From: an uncultured Christensenella sp.
GTDB taxonomy: Bacteria; Bacillota; Clostridia; Christensenellales; Borkfalkiaceae
Length of the DNA: 51,510 nucleotides
NCBI GenBank assembly: GCA_910579585.1
Contig: CAJTVA010000007.1
Span: 1 to 51,510, forward strand
Reading direction: 5' to 3'
Part shown: piece after piece, positions 1 through 9,035 of the stretch
Position numbering within the stretch: the stretch's first letter is position 1
Layout of the letters: each line of letters begins with the position of its first letter
Notes under the pieces: generated by a model
The model's database searches: none
Told to the model about the DNA's origin: nothing
Seen by the model: only the letters and a program-made list of their open reading frames with translations
Translations under genes and position numbers: made by a program

Positions 1-75
1 ATACATTCAGTGCTTGAATAACAAATTATCATAGTAACGATAAATTTCAATTTATCTTTCTAAAAGGTTTGTAGT

Positions 76-109
76 AAAAAGCTCTCGAACATATCGTTCG
101 AGAGCTTTT
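76..109 (-). terminator. Rho-independent terminator downstream of glyA
   Basis: A perfect 10-bp stem (GCTCTCGAAC / GTTCGAGAGC) closes a 5-base loop at 91-95. It has five A on the left and four T on the right, so it can act in both directions. Read on the minus strand it ends in a five-U run, which fits termination of the glyA transcript about 85 bases after its stop. The rest of 1-192 holds no gene that I can see. Confidence 0.75.
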
Positions 110-192
110 GTCCTTGCTTGAAAGTAAACTCTTAATAATTTAATTTTTTAATTCCCTATGGGAAGTGCGTTTAAGGCGGGCTTATTTGATTT

Positions 193-1443
193 TTATCTTA
201 CAATATCTTTGTAAAGGGGATATTTTTCGCAGAGTTTTTTGACTTCTGCGTTGACGTAATCGAAAGCGCCCTCTCTTTCGTCAATTACCTTGGCGATAAG
301 TCTTGCGACGGTGCGGGCGTCCTCTTCCTTCATTCCGCGCGTGGTCATTGCGGGGGTGCCTATTCTTATACCCGAAGTGACGAAAGGCTTTTGCGTATCG
401 AAAGGAATTGCGTTCTTGTTGACGGTAATATGCACCTCGTCTAAGAGTTCGGTTAAAAGTTTGCCCGTAATATTCTTATCGGTGAGGTTCAGAAGAATCA
501 AATGATTGTCGGTGCCGCCCGATACCATTTTTACGCCGAGTTTTTTGAACTCGTCCGCCATAGCCGCGGCGTTTTTGACGATTTGGGTCTGGTAAGCTTT
601 GAACTCGGGGGAAAGCGCTTCTTTAAAAGCGACTGCTTTCGCCGCGATTATATGCATAAGCGGTCCGCCCTGAATACCGGGGAATACGGCTTTATCAATC
701 GCTTTACCCCACTGCTCTTTGCACATAATGACGCCGCCGCGGGGTCCGCGCAGTGTTTTATGGGTGGTCGTGGTTACAAAGTCCGCGTAAGGCACGGGCG
801 AGGGGTGAAGCCCTGCCGCAACCAGCCCGGCTATATGCGCGATGTCCACAAACATTATAGCGCCGACCTTGTCGCAGATTTCGCGTATTCTTTTGAAGTC
901 GATTACGCGCGGGTATGCGCTTGCGCCCGAAATTATGACTTTGGGCTTGCACTCTACCGCTATGCGCTCCATTTCGTCGTAATCGATTACTTCTTCGCCC
1001 TCGCTGACGCCGTAAGGCACAATATTGAAGTACTTGCCTGAGATATTGACGGGCGAGCCGTGTGAAAGGTGTCCGCCGTGGGCAAGGTTCATTCCCATAA
1101 CCGTGTCGCCAGGTTGGCAGGTTGCAAACAGCACCGCAAGGTTCGCGCTTGCGCCCGAATGGGGCTGAACGTTGCAATATTCACAACCGAAAATCTCCTT
1201 TAAGCGGTTTCTTGCCAAATCTTCGGCAACGTCCACGCACTGGCAACCGCCGTAATAGCGGTGTGCGGGGTAGCCCTCTGCATACTTATTGGTTAGGTGA
1301 CTGCCCGCCGCCGCGAGCACTGCGGGGGAAACGAAGTTCTCGCTGGCGATAAGCTCGATATTGTTCTGCTGGCGGGAAAGCTCGGCTTTTAAAGCCTCGG
1401 CTATCTCGGGGTCGGTTTGCGCGATAAGGGAAATATCAATCAT
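193..1443 (-). CDS. glyA: Serine hydroxymethyltransferase
   Basis: PLP enzyme that converts serine plus tetrahydrofolate to glycine and 5,10-methylene-THF, the main cytosolic source of one-carbon units. The 416-aa length is normal for the bacterial family. Visible signatures are IELIASENF near residue 29, HSGASAN near 95, DIAHIAGL near 200 and the PLP-lysine motif TTTTHKTLRGPRGG, with the Schiff-base lysine at about residue 229. The reading frame stays open upstream to 1500. I chose the ATG at 1443 because an AGGAG lies seven bases before it and family members start here with no extra N-terminus. It lies 40 bases downstream of a lipoprotein gene with no terminator visible between them, so co-transcription is possible. 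Confidence 0.97.
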   Translation of the reverse strand: MIDISLIAQTDPEIAEALKAELSRQQNNIELIASENFVSPAVLAAAGSHLTNKYAEGYPAHRYYGGCQCVDVAEDLARNRLKEIFGCEYCNVQPHSGASANLAVLFATCQPGDTVMGMNLAHGGHLSHGSPVNISGKYFNIVPYGVSEGEEVIDYDEMERIAVECKPKVIISGASAYPRVIDFKRIREICDKVGAIMFVDIAHIAGLVAAGLHPSPVPYADFVTTTTHKTLRGPRGGVIMCKEQWGKAIDKAVFPGIQGGPLMHIIAAKAVAFKEALSPEFKAYQTQIVKNAAAMADEFKKLGVKMVSGGTDNHLILLNLTDKNITGKLLTELLDEVHITVNKNAIPFDTQKPFVTSGIRIGTPAMTTRGMKEEDARTVARLIAKVIDEREGAFDYVNAEVKKLCEKYPLYKDIVR

Positions 1444-1483
1444 AATTACTCCTGCGGCGGGTGCGCCGTTTTTATTTTCTAAT

Positions 1484-3415
1484 TTATGCGTTCTCTGCAA
1501 TAATCTGCGCTACAGTTGAAACTTTTTCTACTGCTTTAGTGGATAAAGAAAGATATACAACGCTGTCTGCGTCGTAGTCTTTACCCGCTTCGATTTCAAC
1601 GTAAGAATATTCGTATACTTCATACTTTCCGTTTTCATAAACGTAATACATTGTACCGCTTACGAGAAAAGGTACGTATCCGCTGCCGGAATTGACTATG
1701 TTTTTATCCGCGTCGTAAACCTTGACGCCTACGTACTCGCCGTTTTCAACCCACGCGCCTACGAAGTATTCTATCTGCACATCGTTACGGCTGTCGTAAA
1801 CATTGAACGGCTTTAAGTCGTCTTCGTCCCAAACCATTTCGGTGCGGGGTACAAGGTTTTCGCTTATATCGGTAAGGGCGGGCGCGGAGGTTTCGTAAAC
1901 GAGTTCGAAACAACCTTGCAGTGTTTCCGTCGTTTTAGTTGAAATATAGGTAGTTACGCTTTCGTCGTCAAACCCGAAACCGAAGTCGCCGCCGAAAGAG
2001 CTGTTCTTCTCGAAAGCGTAGTTGAATTTCTGGGAAGCGAGTTTCCCGCCCTCGACCTTGTACTCAACGTTCAGGTCGGTGATGACCGTTAAATCGTTGA
2101 GTTCGGGGTTTATATACAGTTTTTCGCCGTCGCAGAGGGGCACGATATTATTCTTGTATGCGGTTTGAAGGAAGTTAAGCGTTACGGGGGTTTCCAAACC
2201 CAATAGCGCGTTCACTGTAGACAAAATTTCACTGACGGTATATTTATCGAAAGTTTTCGTAAACAGCGCGTCTTGCGAGCCCGAAGATATTTCTGCCGCA
2301 GGCGTTGCTCTTCCGACGTACTCCATAGCAATGCTTACAATGTTGTTCGCGATATTCAAAACGTTTTCCGAGCTGATTAAAGCGACTATATAATCATATG
2401 TGTCGTTTGCGGTAACGTTTTTGACTGCCGCGAGGTCGTCCTTGAAGAAAGGCATTAAAGGCTTGATATCTTCGATTTCATACAACGCGTCAATACCCGT
2501 TGCCACCGCCGCCTTTGCTTCCTCAACGGGAATTACGTTGGTATAAATGGAAAAATACTTTTTAATGATGTCGTTATTTAAAATTTCACCGACGGTGTTG
2601 GTTCCTTTTAACGCGTAAATCACCGAGCCTATTTCGGTCAAAGCTGTGTTCAACGTTTTTATAAGGTCGATTGAATATACGCCGTTTTCGTACACAATTG
2701 TATTGGCTGCCGCTGCAAGCTGAACCAAGCCGCAATTTTCGCCCGCAAGCGAAAGTTTAATTAAGTCACCCGTCTGAGGAAGAAAGCTTAAATCGGGGAG
2801 CATTGCCGAACCCGCGCCGTCAAGGGCCGTTGCACCATTGATGACCGTTGTGCCATAGGCAGGCAGGAACCCCGAAAGAATATCTTCCCAATTTATTTTA
2901 AAAGAGCCGCCGTATTCGAGCACTTTGTCCGTAAAATCGGTCACTTCTTTATTGTCGGGAGTATCGTACAAGAATGCGTTCCAGTCGCGCAGGAAAGCGT
3001 AACTTACGAAGTTGTTTTCCGAAAGCTCTTCGGAAACGTCTTTGCCTTTATCGTTTTCGTAAGTAGCTTCGGACTTTGCGGCGAGGTCTGCGTCGCCGTT
3101 TTCAATGTCGATTTTGCCGTTTACAGACGAGTTTATTTCATAGGTGGTTGTATCGGAGCCCGTTTCAACGCCGTTGGTCGTTTCGGTATGCTTTTCGGTG
3201 CCGCTTATACTGTTGGTAAAATTTAAGGTGACGTAGTTCTTTTCTTCCTGTATCGCGGAAACGAAAGACGAATCGATTGCCTGCGCGGGTATTCCCTTGG
3301 GCAGATTGCTTACGGGGGGCGTATCTTCCGCGGGGTTACAAGCGGTAAACGCGAAAACCGAACAGCCCATTGCCATAGCCACGGCGACAGCCGAAATCTT
3401 TTTGAACTTTTTCAT
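1484..3415 (-). CDS. Large secreted lipoprotein, function unknown
   Basis: A 643-aa protein with a type II signal peptide: MKKFKKISAV, a hydrophobic core and lipobox FTAC, with the lipidated Cys near residue 26. It is therefore predicted to be anchored on the outer face of the cytoplasmic membrane. The mature part is acidic, rich in Thr/Ser/Asn and beta-strand-like. A short aromatic-rich C-terminal stretch (VYDADKNIVNSGSGYVPF, then alternating Tyr-rich strands) looks like a small beta domain. I recognise no named family. The start was set at 3415, where AAGGAGAACA precedes ATG; an in-frame extension to 3460 lacks a binding site. It has its own promoter at 3484-3512. It could be a surface-exposed binding or host-interaction protein, but nothing in the sequence shows a ligand. 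Confidence 0.8.
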   Translation of the reverse strand: MKKFKKISAVAVAMAMGCSVFAFTACNPAEDTPPVSNLPKGIPAQAIDSSFVSAIQEEKNYVTLNFTNSISGTEKHTETTNGVETGSDTTTYEINSSVNGKIDIENGDADLAAKSEATYENDKGKDVSEELSENNFVSYAFLRDWNAFLYDTPDNKEVTDFTDKVLEYGGSFKINWEDILSGFLPAYGTTVINGATALDGAGSAMLPDLSFLPQTGDLIKLSLAGENCGLVQLAAAANTIVYENGVYSIDLIKTLNTALTEIGSVIYALKGTNTVGEILNNDIIKKYFSIYTNVIPVEEAKAAVATGIDALYEIEDIKPLMPFFKDDLAAVKNVTANDTYDYIVALISSENVLNIANNIVSIAMEYVGRATPAAEISSGSQDALFTKTFDKYTVSEILSTVNALLGLETPVTLNFLQTAYKNNIVPLCDGEKLYINPELNDLTVITDLNVEYKVEGGKLASQKFNYAFEKNSSFGGDFGFGFDDESVTTYISTKTTETLQGCFELVYETSAPALTDISENLVPRTEMVWDEDDLKPFNVYDSRNDVQIEYFVGAWVENGEYVGVKVYDADKNIVNSGSGYVPFLVSGTMYYVYENGKYEVYEYSYVEIEAGKDYDADSVVYLSLSTKAVEKVSTVAQIIAENA

Positions 3416-3483
3416 TGTTCTCCTTAAAACTTTGCGTTTCGATTTAACTTTAATAAGCAAGCTCGCAAAATTGCTATATATAT

Positions 3484-3512
3484 AAAATATAACAATTTGA
3501 TAACAAAGTCAA
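3484..3512 (-). promoter_or_regulatory. Sigma-A-type promoter for the lipoprotein at 1484-3415
   Basis: On the minus strand TTGACT (3512-3507) is followed by a 17-base spacer and TATTTT (3489-3484). Transcription would start near 3477, about 60 bases upstream of the ATG. It sits just past the trxA terminator, so the lipoprotein gene begins a new unit. Confidence 0.55.
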
Positions 3513-3521
3513 ATAAAACGC

Positions 3522-3547
3522 AAAAAAAGCCCGCTGGGGGCTTTTTT
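3522..3547 (-). terminator. Terminator of the hisS-trxA unit
   Basis: The minus strand reads AAAAAAGCCCCCAGCGGGC followed by a run of seven T: an A/GCCC stem paired with GGGC/T, a short loop and a U-tract. It lies 13 bases after the trxA stop and separates that unit from the lipoprotein promoter. Confidence 0.85.
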
Positions 3548-3559
3548 AATTTCTTCGGA

Positions 3560-3871
3560 TTAAAGGTTCTTGTTCAGGAATTCTTCCATATCTTCCCGCG
3601 AGGTGTAACCTAACGTTCTGTCGGCAATCTCGCCGTTTTTAAAGACGATTACCGTCGGGATAGACGTGATTTTGTAGCGCACGGCAAGCTCTATGCATAA
3701 ATCGATATCGACTTTTATAAACAGGGCTTTGTCCGCATACGATTTGGACAGCTCCTCGATTATCGGCGTTAAGACCTTGCAAGGTCCGCACCAGGTTGTG
3801 TAAAAATCGCAAACAACGGACTCGTTTTCTTTCAAAAGTTCGTCGAAACGGTTTATATCTACTCTTTCCAT
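3560..3871 (-). CDS. trxA: Thioredoxin
   Basis: A 103-aa thioredoxin, a cytosolic dithiol-disulfide reductant. The redox motif WCGPC is at residues 27-31, preceded by the usual beta strand (VVCDFYTT). The cis-proline region SIPTVIVFKNG lies near residue 75, followed by the GYTSREDMEEFL helix. An AAGGAGG lies nine bases before the ATG. The start is separated from the hisS stop by a single base, so trxA is the last gene of the hisS transcript and is followed at once by a terminator. No signal peptide is seen. Confidence 0.97.
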   Translation of the reverse strand: MERVDINRFDELLKENESVVCDFYTTWCGPCKVLTPIIEELSKSYADKALFIKVDIDLCIELAVRYKITSIPTVIVFKNGEIADRTLGYTSREDMEEFLNKNL

Positions 3872-3872
3872 A

Positions 3873-5132
3873 CTATTTATCCTCCTTAATTAAGTATGAG
3901 TAAAGTTCGTCGGATTTAACCGCGGCGGAAGTGCCGTCGGACATCTTCTTTACGTTTAACACGCGCGAGGAAAGCTCGCTTTCGCCGATGACAGCCACGA
4001 ACTTTGCGCCTATCTTGTCGGCGTATTTAAGCTGCGCTTTTACGCTTCTTTGCATATGATCCACCTCGGCGCAAGCGCCGTTGCCCCGCACATATGCAGC
4101 GAGTTTGATACATTCTGCCCTGCTTTTTTCGTCCATACCCGCAAGGTAGATAAGCGGCTTATTTTCTTCGGGGAAAGGCACCCCGGTGTTTTCCATTAAA
4201 AGAAGCAGTCTTTCGATACCCGCCGCAAAGCCGATTGCGGGCAGGGCGCTTCCGCCGAGCTGTTCTATAAGTCCGTCGTACCTGCCGCCGCCGCAGACCG
4301 TACCCTGAGCTCCGATTTGGGTGGAAACAAACTCGAAAACCGTGCGGGAGTAATAGTCCAGACCCCGTACTATGCTTGAATTAACGCTATATTCTACTCC
4401 TTGCGCGGCAAGAAGCGACTTAACCGTTTCAAAGTGCTTTTTACAGTCGTCGCAAAGATAGTCGGTAATTTTGGGCGCGTTTGTTGCGATTTCTTTACAG
4501 CCATCTTCCTTGCAGTCGAGTATCCTTAAAGGGTTCTTTTCGAACCTCGAATTGCAGTTAGGGCACATCTTATCGAGGTGCGGCGCAAAGTAATTTTTAA
4601 GCGCTTTATTGTATTCGTTGCGGCATATGCGGCACCCAATCGAGTTTATTTCGAGTTTTACTCCCTTTATTTTAAGCTTGTCCAAAAAGGACGAAGCGGC
4701 GAAAATCACTTCCGCGTCCGTTTCGGGAGAGGGTGAGCCGAACACTTCTATGCCAAACTGGTGAAACTCGCGAAGTCTGCCCGCCTGCGGTCTTTCGTAG
4801 CGGAACGCGGGGGTTATATAGTAAGTTTTGACGGGCATAGGCGAGCTTGCAAGCCCGTTTTCGATAAACATTCTCGCGACCCCCGCAGTGCCCTCGGGTT
4901 TCAATGTTATACTTCTTCCGCCCTTGTCCTCGAACGTGTACATCTCTTTGTTTACTACGTCGGTCGTTTCACCCACGCCGCGTTGAAAAAGCTCGGTGTG
5001 CTCGAACACGGGCGTGCGCACTTCTTTAAGGTTGAACGCGCGCGCCACTTCACGCGCGGCGTCCTCTATATATTGCCACTTGTAAGACTGGTTGGGCAGG
5101 ACGTCTTTCGTGCCCTTGGGAATATTAATCAT
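3873..5132 (-). CDS. hisS: Histidyl-tRNA synthetase
   Basis: Class II aminoacyl-tRNA synthetase charging tRNA-His. The 419-aa length is typical. It begins with the family N-terminus IPKGTKDVLP; motif 2 is visible as FRYERPQAGRLREFHQFG, the histidine-binding segment as RGLDYYSRTVFEF, and motif 3 as GFAAGIERLLLL near residue 310. A C-terminal anticodon-binding domain follows (AAYVRGNGACAEVD to the end). Four cysteines in a zinc-ribbon-like insertion (CPNCN, CDDCKKH) lie in the middle, as in many bacterial HisRS. The ATG is four bases after the stop of the upstream Sel1-repeat gene and has only a weak binding site (AGGACGG), which suggests translational coupling. Confidence 0.97.
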   Translation of the reverse strand: MINIPKGTKDVLPNQSYKWQYIEDAAREVARAFNLKEVRTPVFEHTELFQRGVGETTDVVNKEMYTFEDKGGRSITLKPEGTAGVARMFIENGLASSPMPVKTYYITPAFRYERPQAGRLREFHQFGIEVFGSPSPETDAEVIFAASSFLDKLKIKGVKLEINSIGCRICRNEYNKALKNYFAPHLDKMCPNCNSRFEKNPLRILDCKEDGCKEIATNAPKITDYLCDDCKKHFETVKSLLAAQGVEYSVNSSIVRGLDYYSRTVFEFVSTQIGAQGTVCGGGRYDGLIEQLGGSALPAIGFAAGIERLLLLMENTGVPFPEENKPLIYLAGMDEKSRAECIKLAAYVRGNGACAEVDHMQRSVKAQLKYADKIGAKFVAVIGESELSSRVLNVKKMSDGTSAAVKSDELYSYLIKEDK

Positions 5133-5136
5133 AATT

Positions 5137-6129
5137 CTAACCGTCCTGTAAATCTTTTTCGGCTTTCGCCTCTATTTTGTCGTTTCTTTTACGAAAATCT
5201 GCGAACGCTTTTTCGATACTTTTTCGCCATTGCGCCGCCTTTTCGGGGTCGGCTTCGACGATTTCACCGTTTTCGTAAGCCTGCGCAAGAAAGTCCATTG
5301 CGGGGGTTGCGGCTATATCGCCTTTTTCCGCCGCCTTGTTCAGCCAAAACAGCGCCTTTTCTTTATCGTAAGCATAGTCGCCGAGATAAAACTTGCCAAG
5401 CATATATTGTGCGGACGTGTAGTCTTGTTTTGCCGCCAAGGTATAATACTTCAACGCTTTTTCGTATCCGCCGCGCTTTTCGTAAATTTGCGCCGCCCCT
5501 AAAAAACCGCTGCTGTTTTCTTTGTCTGCGGCTTTTTCAAACCAATAAAGCGCGCCGCGCGTATCTTTAAGTTCGTTTAAAAGCAGGAACCCGAGTGAAG
5601 CCTGCGCTTCGTCGTCCCCCGCTTCCGCGGCGACTTCAAGCCACTTCGCCTTTAATTCTATGCAAGTTTTTTTGTCGGGAGAGGTAAAATTATCGTATTT
5701 TATGCCGATTGACAGAGTATCGTAAAATCTGACAAGCGCCAAACTTGCTTTTATAACTCCCGCTTCCGCCGCCTTTTCGAGATAGGGAACGGCTAACGCG
5801 CCGTTTAAATAGAGTTTTGATAAGCCGTATTCGTACTGCGCCTGCGGATAGCCGCGCTTTGCCGCACGCTCTAAATGCGTCCAGTATTCTTTATACTTGT
5901 CTTTAAAACCCTTAACCGTTAGGTTTTCTTTACCCATAAGATACAGGTTGAACGCGGCTTCTCCGTCGCCTTTTTTGGCGAGCCCGTGAAGCTTTGCCGC
6001 CTTTTTGTTCAGCGTTTTTGCTTCAGGCGAAAGTTTTTCCTTTTTGCCCGCCGTTACGCGCGCCTGTATCACGAAGAACAAAACGATACCGACCGCCACA
6101 ACGGAAACGATAATTATCGTAGGAATCAT
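5137..6129 (-). CDS. Membrane-anchored Sel1-repeat (SLR/TPR-like) protein
   Basis: A 330-aa protein with one N-terminal membrane segment (IIIVSVVAVGIVLFFVI, residues 5-21), a basic linker, then alpha-helical Sel1-like repeats such as AEAGDDEAQASLGFLLLN, LYWFEKAADKE and LFWLNKAAEKGDIAA. Such repeats are protein-binding scaffolds; the specific partner cannot be read from sequence. I placed the start at the ATG at 6129, one base past the previous stop and with AGAGGAA upstream. The longer in-frame start at 6165 is a TTG with no binding site inside the neighbouring gene. It lies in a unit with a second Sel1 protein upstream and hisS downstream. Confidence 0.85.
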   Translation of the reverse strand: MIPTIIIVSVVAVGIVLFFVIQARVTAGKKEKLSPEAKTLNKKAAKLHGLAKKGDGEAAFNLYLMGKENLTVKGFKDKYKEYWTHLERAAKRGYPQAQYEYGLSKLYLNGALAVPYLEKAAEAGVIKASLALVRFYDTLSIGIKYDNFTSPDKKTCIELKAKWLEVAAEAGDDEAQASLGFLLLNELKDTRGALYWFEKAADKENSSGFLGAAQIYEKRGGYEKALKYYTLAAKQDYTSAQYMLGKFYLGDYAYDKEKALFWLNKAAEKGDIAATPAMDFLAQAYENGEIVEADPEKAAQWRKSIEKAFADFRKRNDKIEAKAEKDLQDG

Positions 6130-6130
6130 A

Positions 6131-7405
6131 TCATTCTTCCTCTTCTTCCTCGACGGTTTCGCCAAAGTAGATTTTAAGACACTCTATCGCGTCCTGATTG
6201 CCGCAACCCGCAGACATATACCAATACTTTTTCGCAAGCTCGTCGTCCTTTTTTACAAGCTTACCTTCGTAATAAAGTTCGCCGAGTTTATAATTTGCGG
6301 CGGCGTTGTTGTGATAACGTCCGTTCCCCGATTTTTCAAGGTATTTTACGGCTTTGCCTATATCTTTTTTAACTCCGTTGCCTTCCAGACAGCGCATACC
6401 CATTTCATACTGCGCTTCGGCGTCGTAGTCGGCGGCGTCGGTTATAAGCTCTATTGCTTTCGAAATGTTCGGCTCGACGCCTAACCCCTCCGCATAACAC
6501 TTACCCAGCATATAAATAGAGCGAACCGAATGGTCTGCTGCGGCTTTTTCGAACCACTCCACTGCGGCGGAACAGTCCTTTAAAACCCCCTTGCCCTCTA
6601 AATACATTTCCCCGACCCGACACATCGCGATAGTATCGCCGTGCTCAGCCGCTTTTAAGTACCAGCCGAACGCTTCTTTATAGTCGGGCTCGTCGAGGTC
6701 GCTGTAATATTCGCCAAGCGAATGTTCCGCGTCGGAAGAACCTAGCTTGGCTGCTTTTAAGTAATTTTCCAAAGCTTTTTCGGGTTCTTCGTTGTAATAG
6801 TAATTGTCGGCAATTTCGTTGACGGCTTCCGCAAAACCTTGCTCGGCAGACTTTTCGTACCACTCGAGCGCGGCTTTATCGTCCTTTTTCTCGCACATCA
6901 GATAATCGCCGTACTCTTTCTGCGCCGCCGCGTCACCCGCTTCGGCAAACTGCTTAAACCATTTTGCGGCAAGCTCCCTGTTCTTTTCAATTATGGGGTT
7001 ACCGTAATTCGCGCCGTAATAATAAATTTTACCGAGCTCTATGCCCGCCTGCGCGTCGCCTGCGTTCGCGGCGCGTTCAAGCCAAAAAACGGCTTCGTTA
7101 TTATTGCTGAATTTGCAGTACTTGCCCCATTCGCGCATAGCGGGAACACAGCTTTTTTTCGCCGCCGCGCTCATAAAGCTCTTCCACAAACCGACGTCCT
7201 TTTTTCCGCCGTCTTCGTCCACAAGCCCGTTTGCGAGATTGAAAAGCTCTTCCCCGCCCAAGGTTTCGCAAAGGCGGCTTGTTTCTTTGTCGCCGTCGGA
7301 ATTCGTATTTACCGTTCCCAAGCGCGTACCTTTAACTACTTTCATTAACGTTATAATAACGGCTATTGCCATAATAACGCCGACCGCAATGAATGCGTAT
7401 TCCAT
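6131..7405 (-). CDS. Membrane-anchored Sel1-repeat protein with acidic tail
   Basis: A 424-aa paralogue of the next gene. Residues 2-24 form a membrane helix (FIAVGVIMAIAVIITLM), and then nine or so Sel1-like repeats run to the end. Examples are AANAGDAQAGIELGKIYYYG, AAEHGDTIAMCRVGEMYLEG and AAADHSVRSIYMLGKCYAEG, the last two with the GKG/GLG turn typical of the family. The protein ends in a run of glutamates. The start at 7405 has GGGGGT seven bases upstream; the longer frame to 7435 does not. The shared architecture and adjacency point to a tandem duplication. The role is unknown, possibly as a scaffold at the inner membrane. Confidence 0.85.
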   Translation of the reverse strand: MEYAFIAVGVIMAIAVIITLMKVVKGTRLGTVNTNSDGDKETSRLCETLGGEELFNLANGLVDEDGGKKDVGLWKSFMSAAAKKSCVPAMREWGKYCKFSNNNEAVFWLERAANAGDAQAGIELGKIYYYGANYGNPIIEKNRELAAKWFKQFAEAGDAAAQKEYGDYLMCEKKDDKAALEWYEKSAEQGFAEAVNEIADNYYYNEEPEKALENYLKAAKLGSSDAEHSLGEYYSDLDEPDYKEAFGWYLKAAEHGDTIAMCRVGEMYLEGKGVLKDCSAAVEWFEKAAADHSVRSIYMLGKCYAEGLGVEPNISKAIELITDAADYDAEAQYEMGMRCLEGNGVKKDIGKAVKYLEKSGNGRYHNNAAANYKLGELYYEGKLVKKDDELAKKYWYMSAGCGNQDAIECLKIYFGETVEEEEEE

Positions 7406-7571
7406 AATTGACCCCCACATATACCTTAATAACACGGGTTTAATCTTTATGACTTAACCTTGGAGATGCGGACAATGCACAGTGCGTGAGTACCGCCAAG
7501 GGTGTGTACGCAGACGCACGCGACCGAGGCGGCACGGAACACGAAAAGCAGTGCTCCGTAAATATATGAAG
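7406..7571. other. Gene-free spacer with possible degenerate repeat
   Basis: This 166-base GC-rich gap between hslU and the Sel1 pair has no credible ORF and no clear terminator. Its text (GTGCGTGAGTACCGCC, GTGTGTACGCAGACGCAC) has the same purine-rich and GTAC/GTTTAC-containing flavour as the elements at 8935-9020 and 17160-17253, so it may be a decayed member of that family. Confidence 0.35.
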
Positions 7572-8882
7572 TTACAAAACGTACTTCTTTAAATCGCGGT
7601 TCTTTATAATATTTTCAAGGTGCTCTTCAACATATTTTTCGTTGACTTCAACGGGGATAACGGGGTAATCGTTCCCGCCGGCGTTGAACGAGATATCCTC
7701 TAAAAGGTACTCCATAACCGTGTGAAGTCGCCTTGCGCCGATATCTTCGGAAGTGTTGTTTATATCCTCGGAAACTTCGGCGATTTTTTCGATTGCGTCC
7801 TTGGTGAAGTGCAGGTCGATATTGTCCACCGCAAGCAGTGCCGAGTACTGTGTGGTTATTGCGTTCTGCGGCTGGGTCAAGATGTTTACGAAGTCGCCTT
7901 TAGTCAGGCTTTTAAGCTCGACCTGAATGGGGAACCTGCCTTGAAGCTCGGGAATTAAGTCCTCAACTTTCGAAACGTGGAACGCGCCTGCCGCAATAAA
8001 AAGAATATAGTCGGTTTTGATGGGTCCGTACTTAGTCATTACAGTACAACCCTCGACGATAGGAAGAATGTCGCGCTGAACGCCCTCGCGCGAGACGTCC
8101 GCGCCCTGATTACCCTTGCCTGCGATTTTGTCGATTTCGTCGATAAAGATAATTCCGTCGTTCTCGGCGCGGCGCAAGGCTTCGGCGTTAACAGCGTCGT
8201 TATCGATAAGCTTGTCGGCTTCTTCGGCGAGGATAAGGTTTTTGGCTTCTTTGACGGAAATTTTGCGCTTCTTTTTCTTGTGCATACCCATTCCGCTGAA
8301 AATCGAACCCAAATCTATCGCCGCGCCGCTTCCGGGAGAAAGCTCTAACGGCTTCGGGACGTCCTCCACTTCGATTTCTATTTGGGTATTGTCGTACTTG
8401 CCCGCGTGAATATCTTCGACAAGTTTATCCTCGAAAACAGCTTTTGCCGTTTCGCCGCGCTCGTCCTTTTTCATTTCGGCAAGCACTTTTGCAATGCGGC
8501 GCTCTGCAACCGCCGTTGCTTTAAAGCTGACTTCCTGCGTCTTTTCCTCTTTTACAAGGCGGATTGCGCACTCCGCTAAGTCACGCACCATCGACTCGAC
8601 GTCGCGGCCGACGTAGCCGACCTCGGTGTACTTAGTCGCTTCAACCTTGATGAAAGGCGCTTTTACAAGCTTTGCAAGCCGTCTTGCTATTTCGGTTTTG
8701 CCGACGCCGGTAGGACCCCTCATAATAATGTTTTTGGGGGTGATTTCGTCCTGCAACGCAGGGGAAAGCTGACTGCGGCGGTAACGGTTTCTTAAAGCTA
8801 TAGCGACAGCCTTTTTCGCGTCGTCCTGACCTATGATGTATTTATTAAGTTCGTGTACTATCTGTTTGGGAGTTAAATCCAT
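7572..8882 (-). CDS. hslU: ATP-dependent protease ATPase subunit HslU (ClpY)
   Basis: AAA+ unfoldase that forms hexamers and feeds substrates to the HslV peptidase. The 436-aa protein has the N-terminal TPKQIVHELNKYIIGQ segment, Walker A GPTGVGKTE (about 55-63), the pore motif VGYVGRDV near 90, a substrate-gating I-domain (about 110-230, with the basic stretch HKKKKRK), Walker B IIFIDEIDKIAGKG near 245 and the sensor region ARRLHTVMEYLLED near 375. The C-terminus DLKKYVL matches the tail that inserts between HslV subunits to activate them, so the pair should be functional. AAGGAGA lies upstream of the ATG. It follows hslV after a 153-base spacer holding a repeat-like element. Confidence 0.97.
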   Translation of the reverse strand: MDLTPKQIVHELNKYIIGQDDAKKAVAIALRNRYRRSQLSPALQDEITPKNIIMRGPTGVGKTEIARRLAKLVKAPFIKVEATKYTEVGYVGRDVESMVRDLAECAIRLVKEEKTQEVSFKATAVAERRIAKVLAEMKKDERGETAKAVFEDKLVEDIHAGKYDNTQIEIEVEDVPKPLELSPGSGAAIDLGSIFSGMGMHKKKKRKISVKEAKNLILAEEADKLIDNDAVNAEALRRAENDGIIFIDEIDKIAGKGNQGADVSREGVQRDILPIVEGCTVMTKYGPIKTDYILFIAAGAFHVSKVEDLIPELQGRFPIQVELKSLTKGDFVNILTQPQNAITTQYSALLAVDNIDLHFTKDAIEKIAEVSEDINNTSEDIGARRLHTVMEYLLEDISFNAGGNDYPVIPVEVNEKYVEEHLENIIKNRDLKKYVL

Positions 8883-8934
8883 AAAATCTCCTTAAATTTA
8901 AGATTGTTTAAGTTTTAAAAACACAGGGAAACAA

Positions 8935-9020
8935 GCAAGACACGCCGCGCGTGCATTTACGAGGGGGGTTTACTAAAAGTAAATAACCGGCAGTAAAGCG
9001 GTGTGCAACAAACATCGCGC
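8935..9020. repeat. Short intergenic element (GTTTAC...GTAAATAAC module)
   Basis: The hslV-hslU spacer contains the inverted module GTTTACT-AAAA-GTAAATAAC at 8968-8987, flanked by G-rich and CAAC-rich text. The same module occurs at 20553-20572 in another spacer. No ORF runs through it. Confidence 0.5.
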
Positions 9021-9035
9021 CGTTTATTATGAGTT

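Noticed and set aside
502..1041. Plus-strand ORF opposite glyA
   Set aside because: Shadow frame of a clear glyA gene with no start signals.
6130..6165. N-terminal extension of the 330-aa Sel1 protein
   Set aside because: It would start at TTG without a binding site and inside the preceding gene; the ATG at 6129 is better placed.
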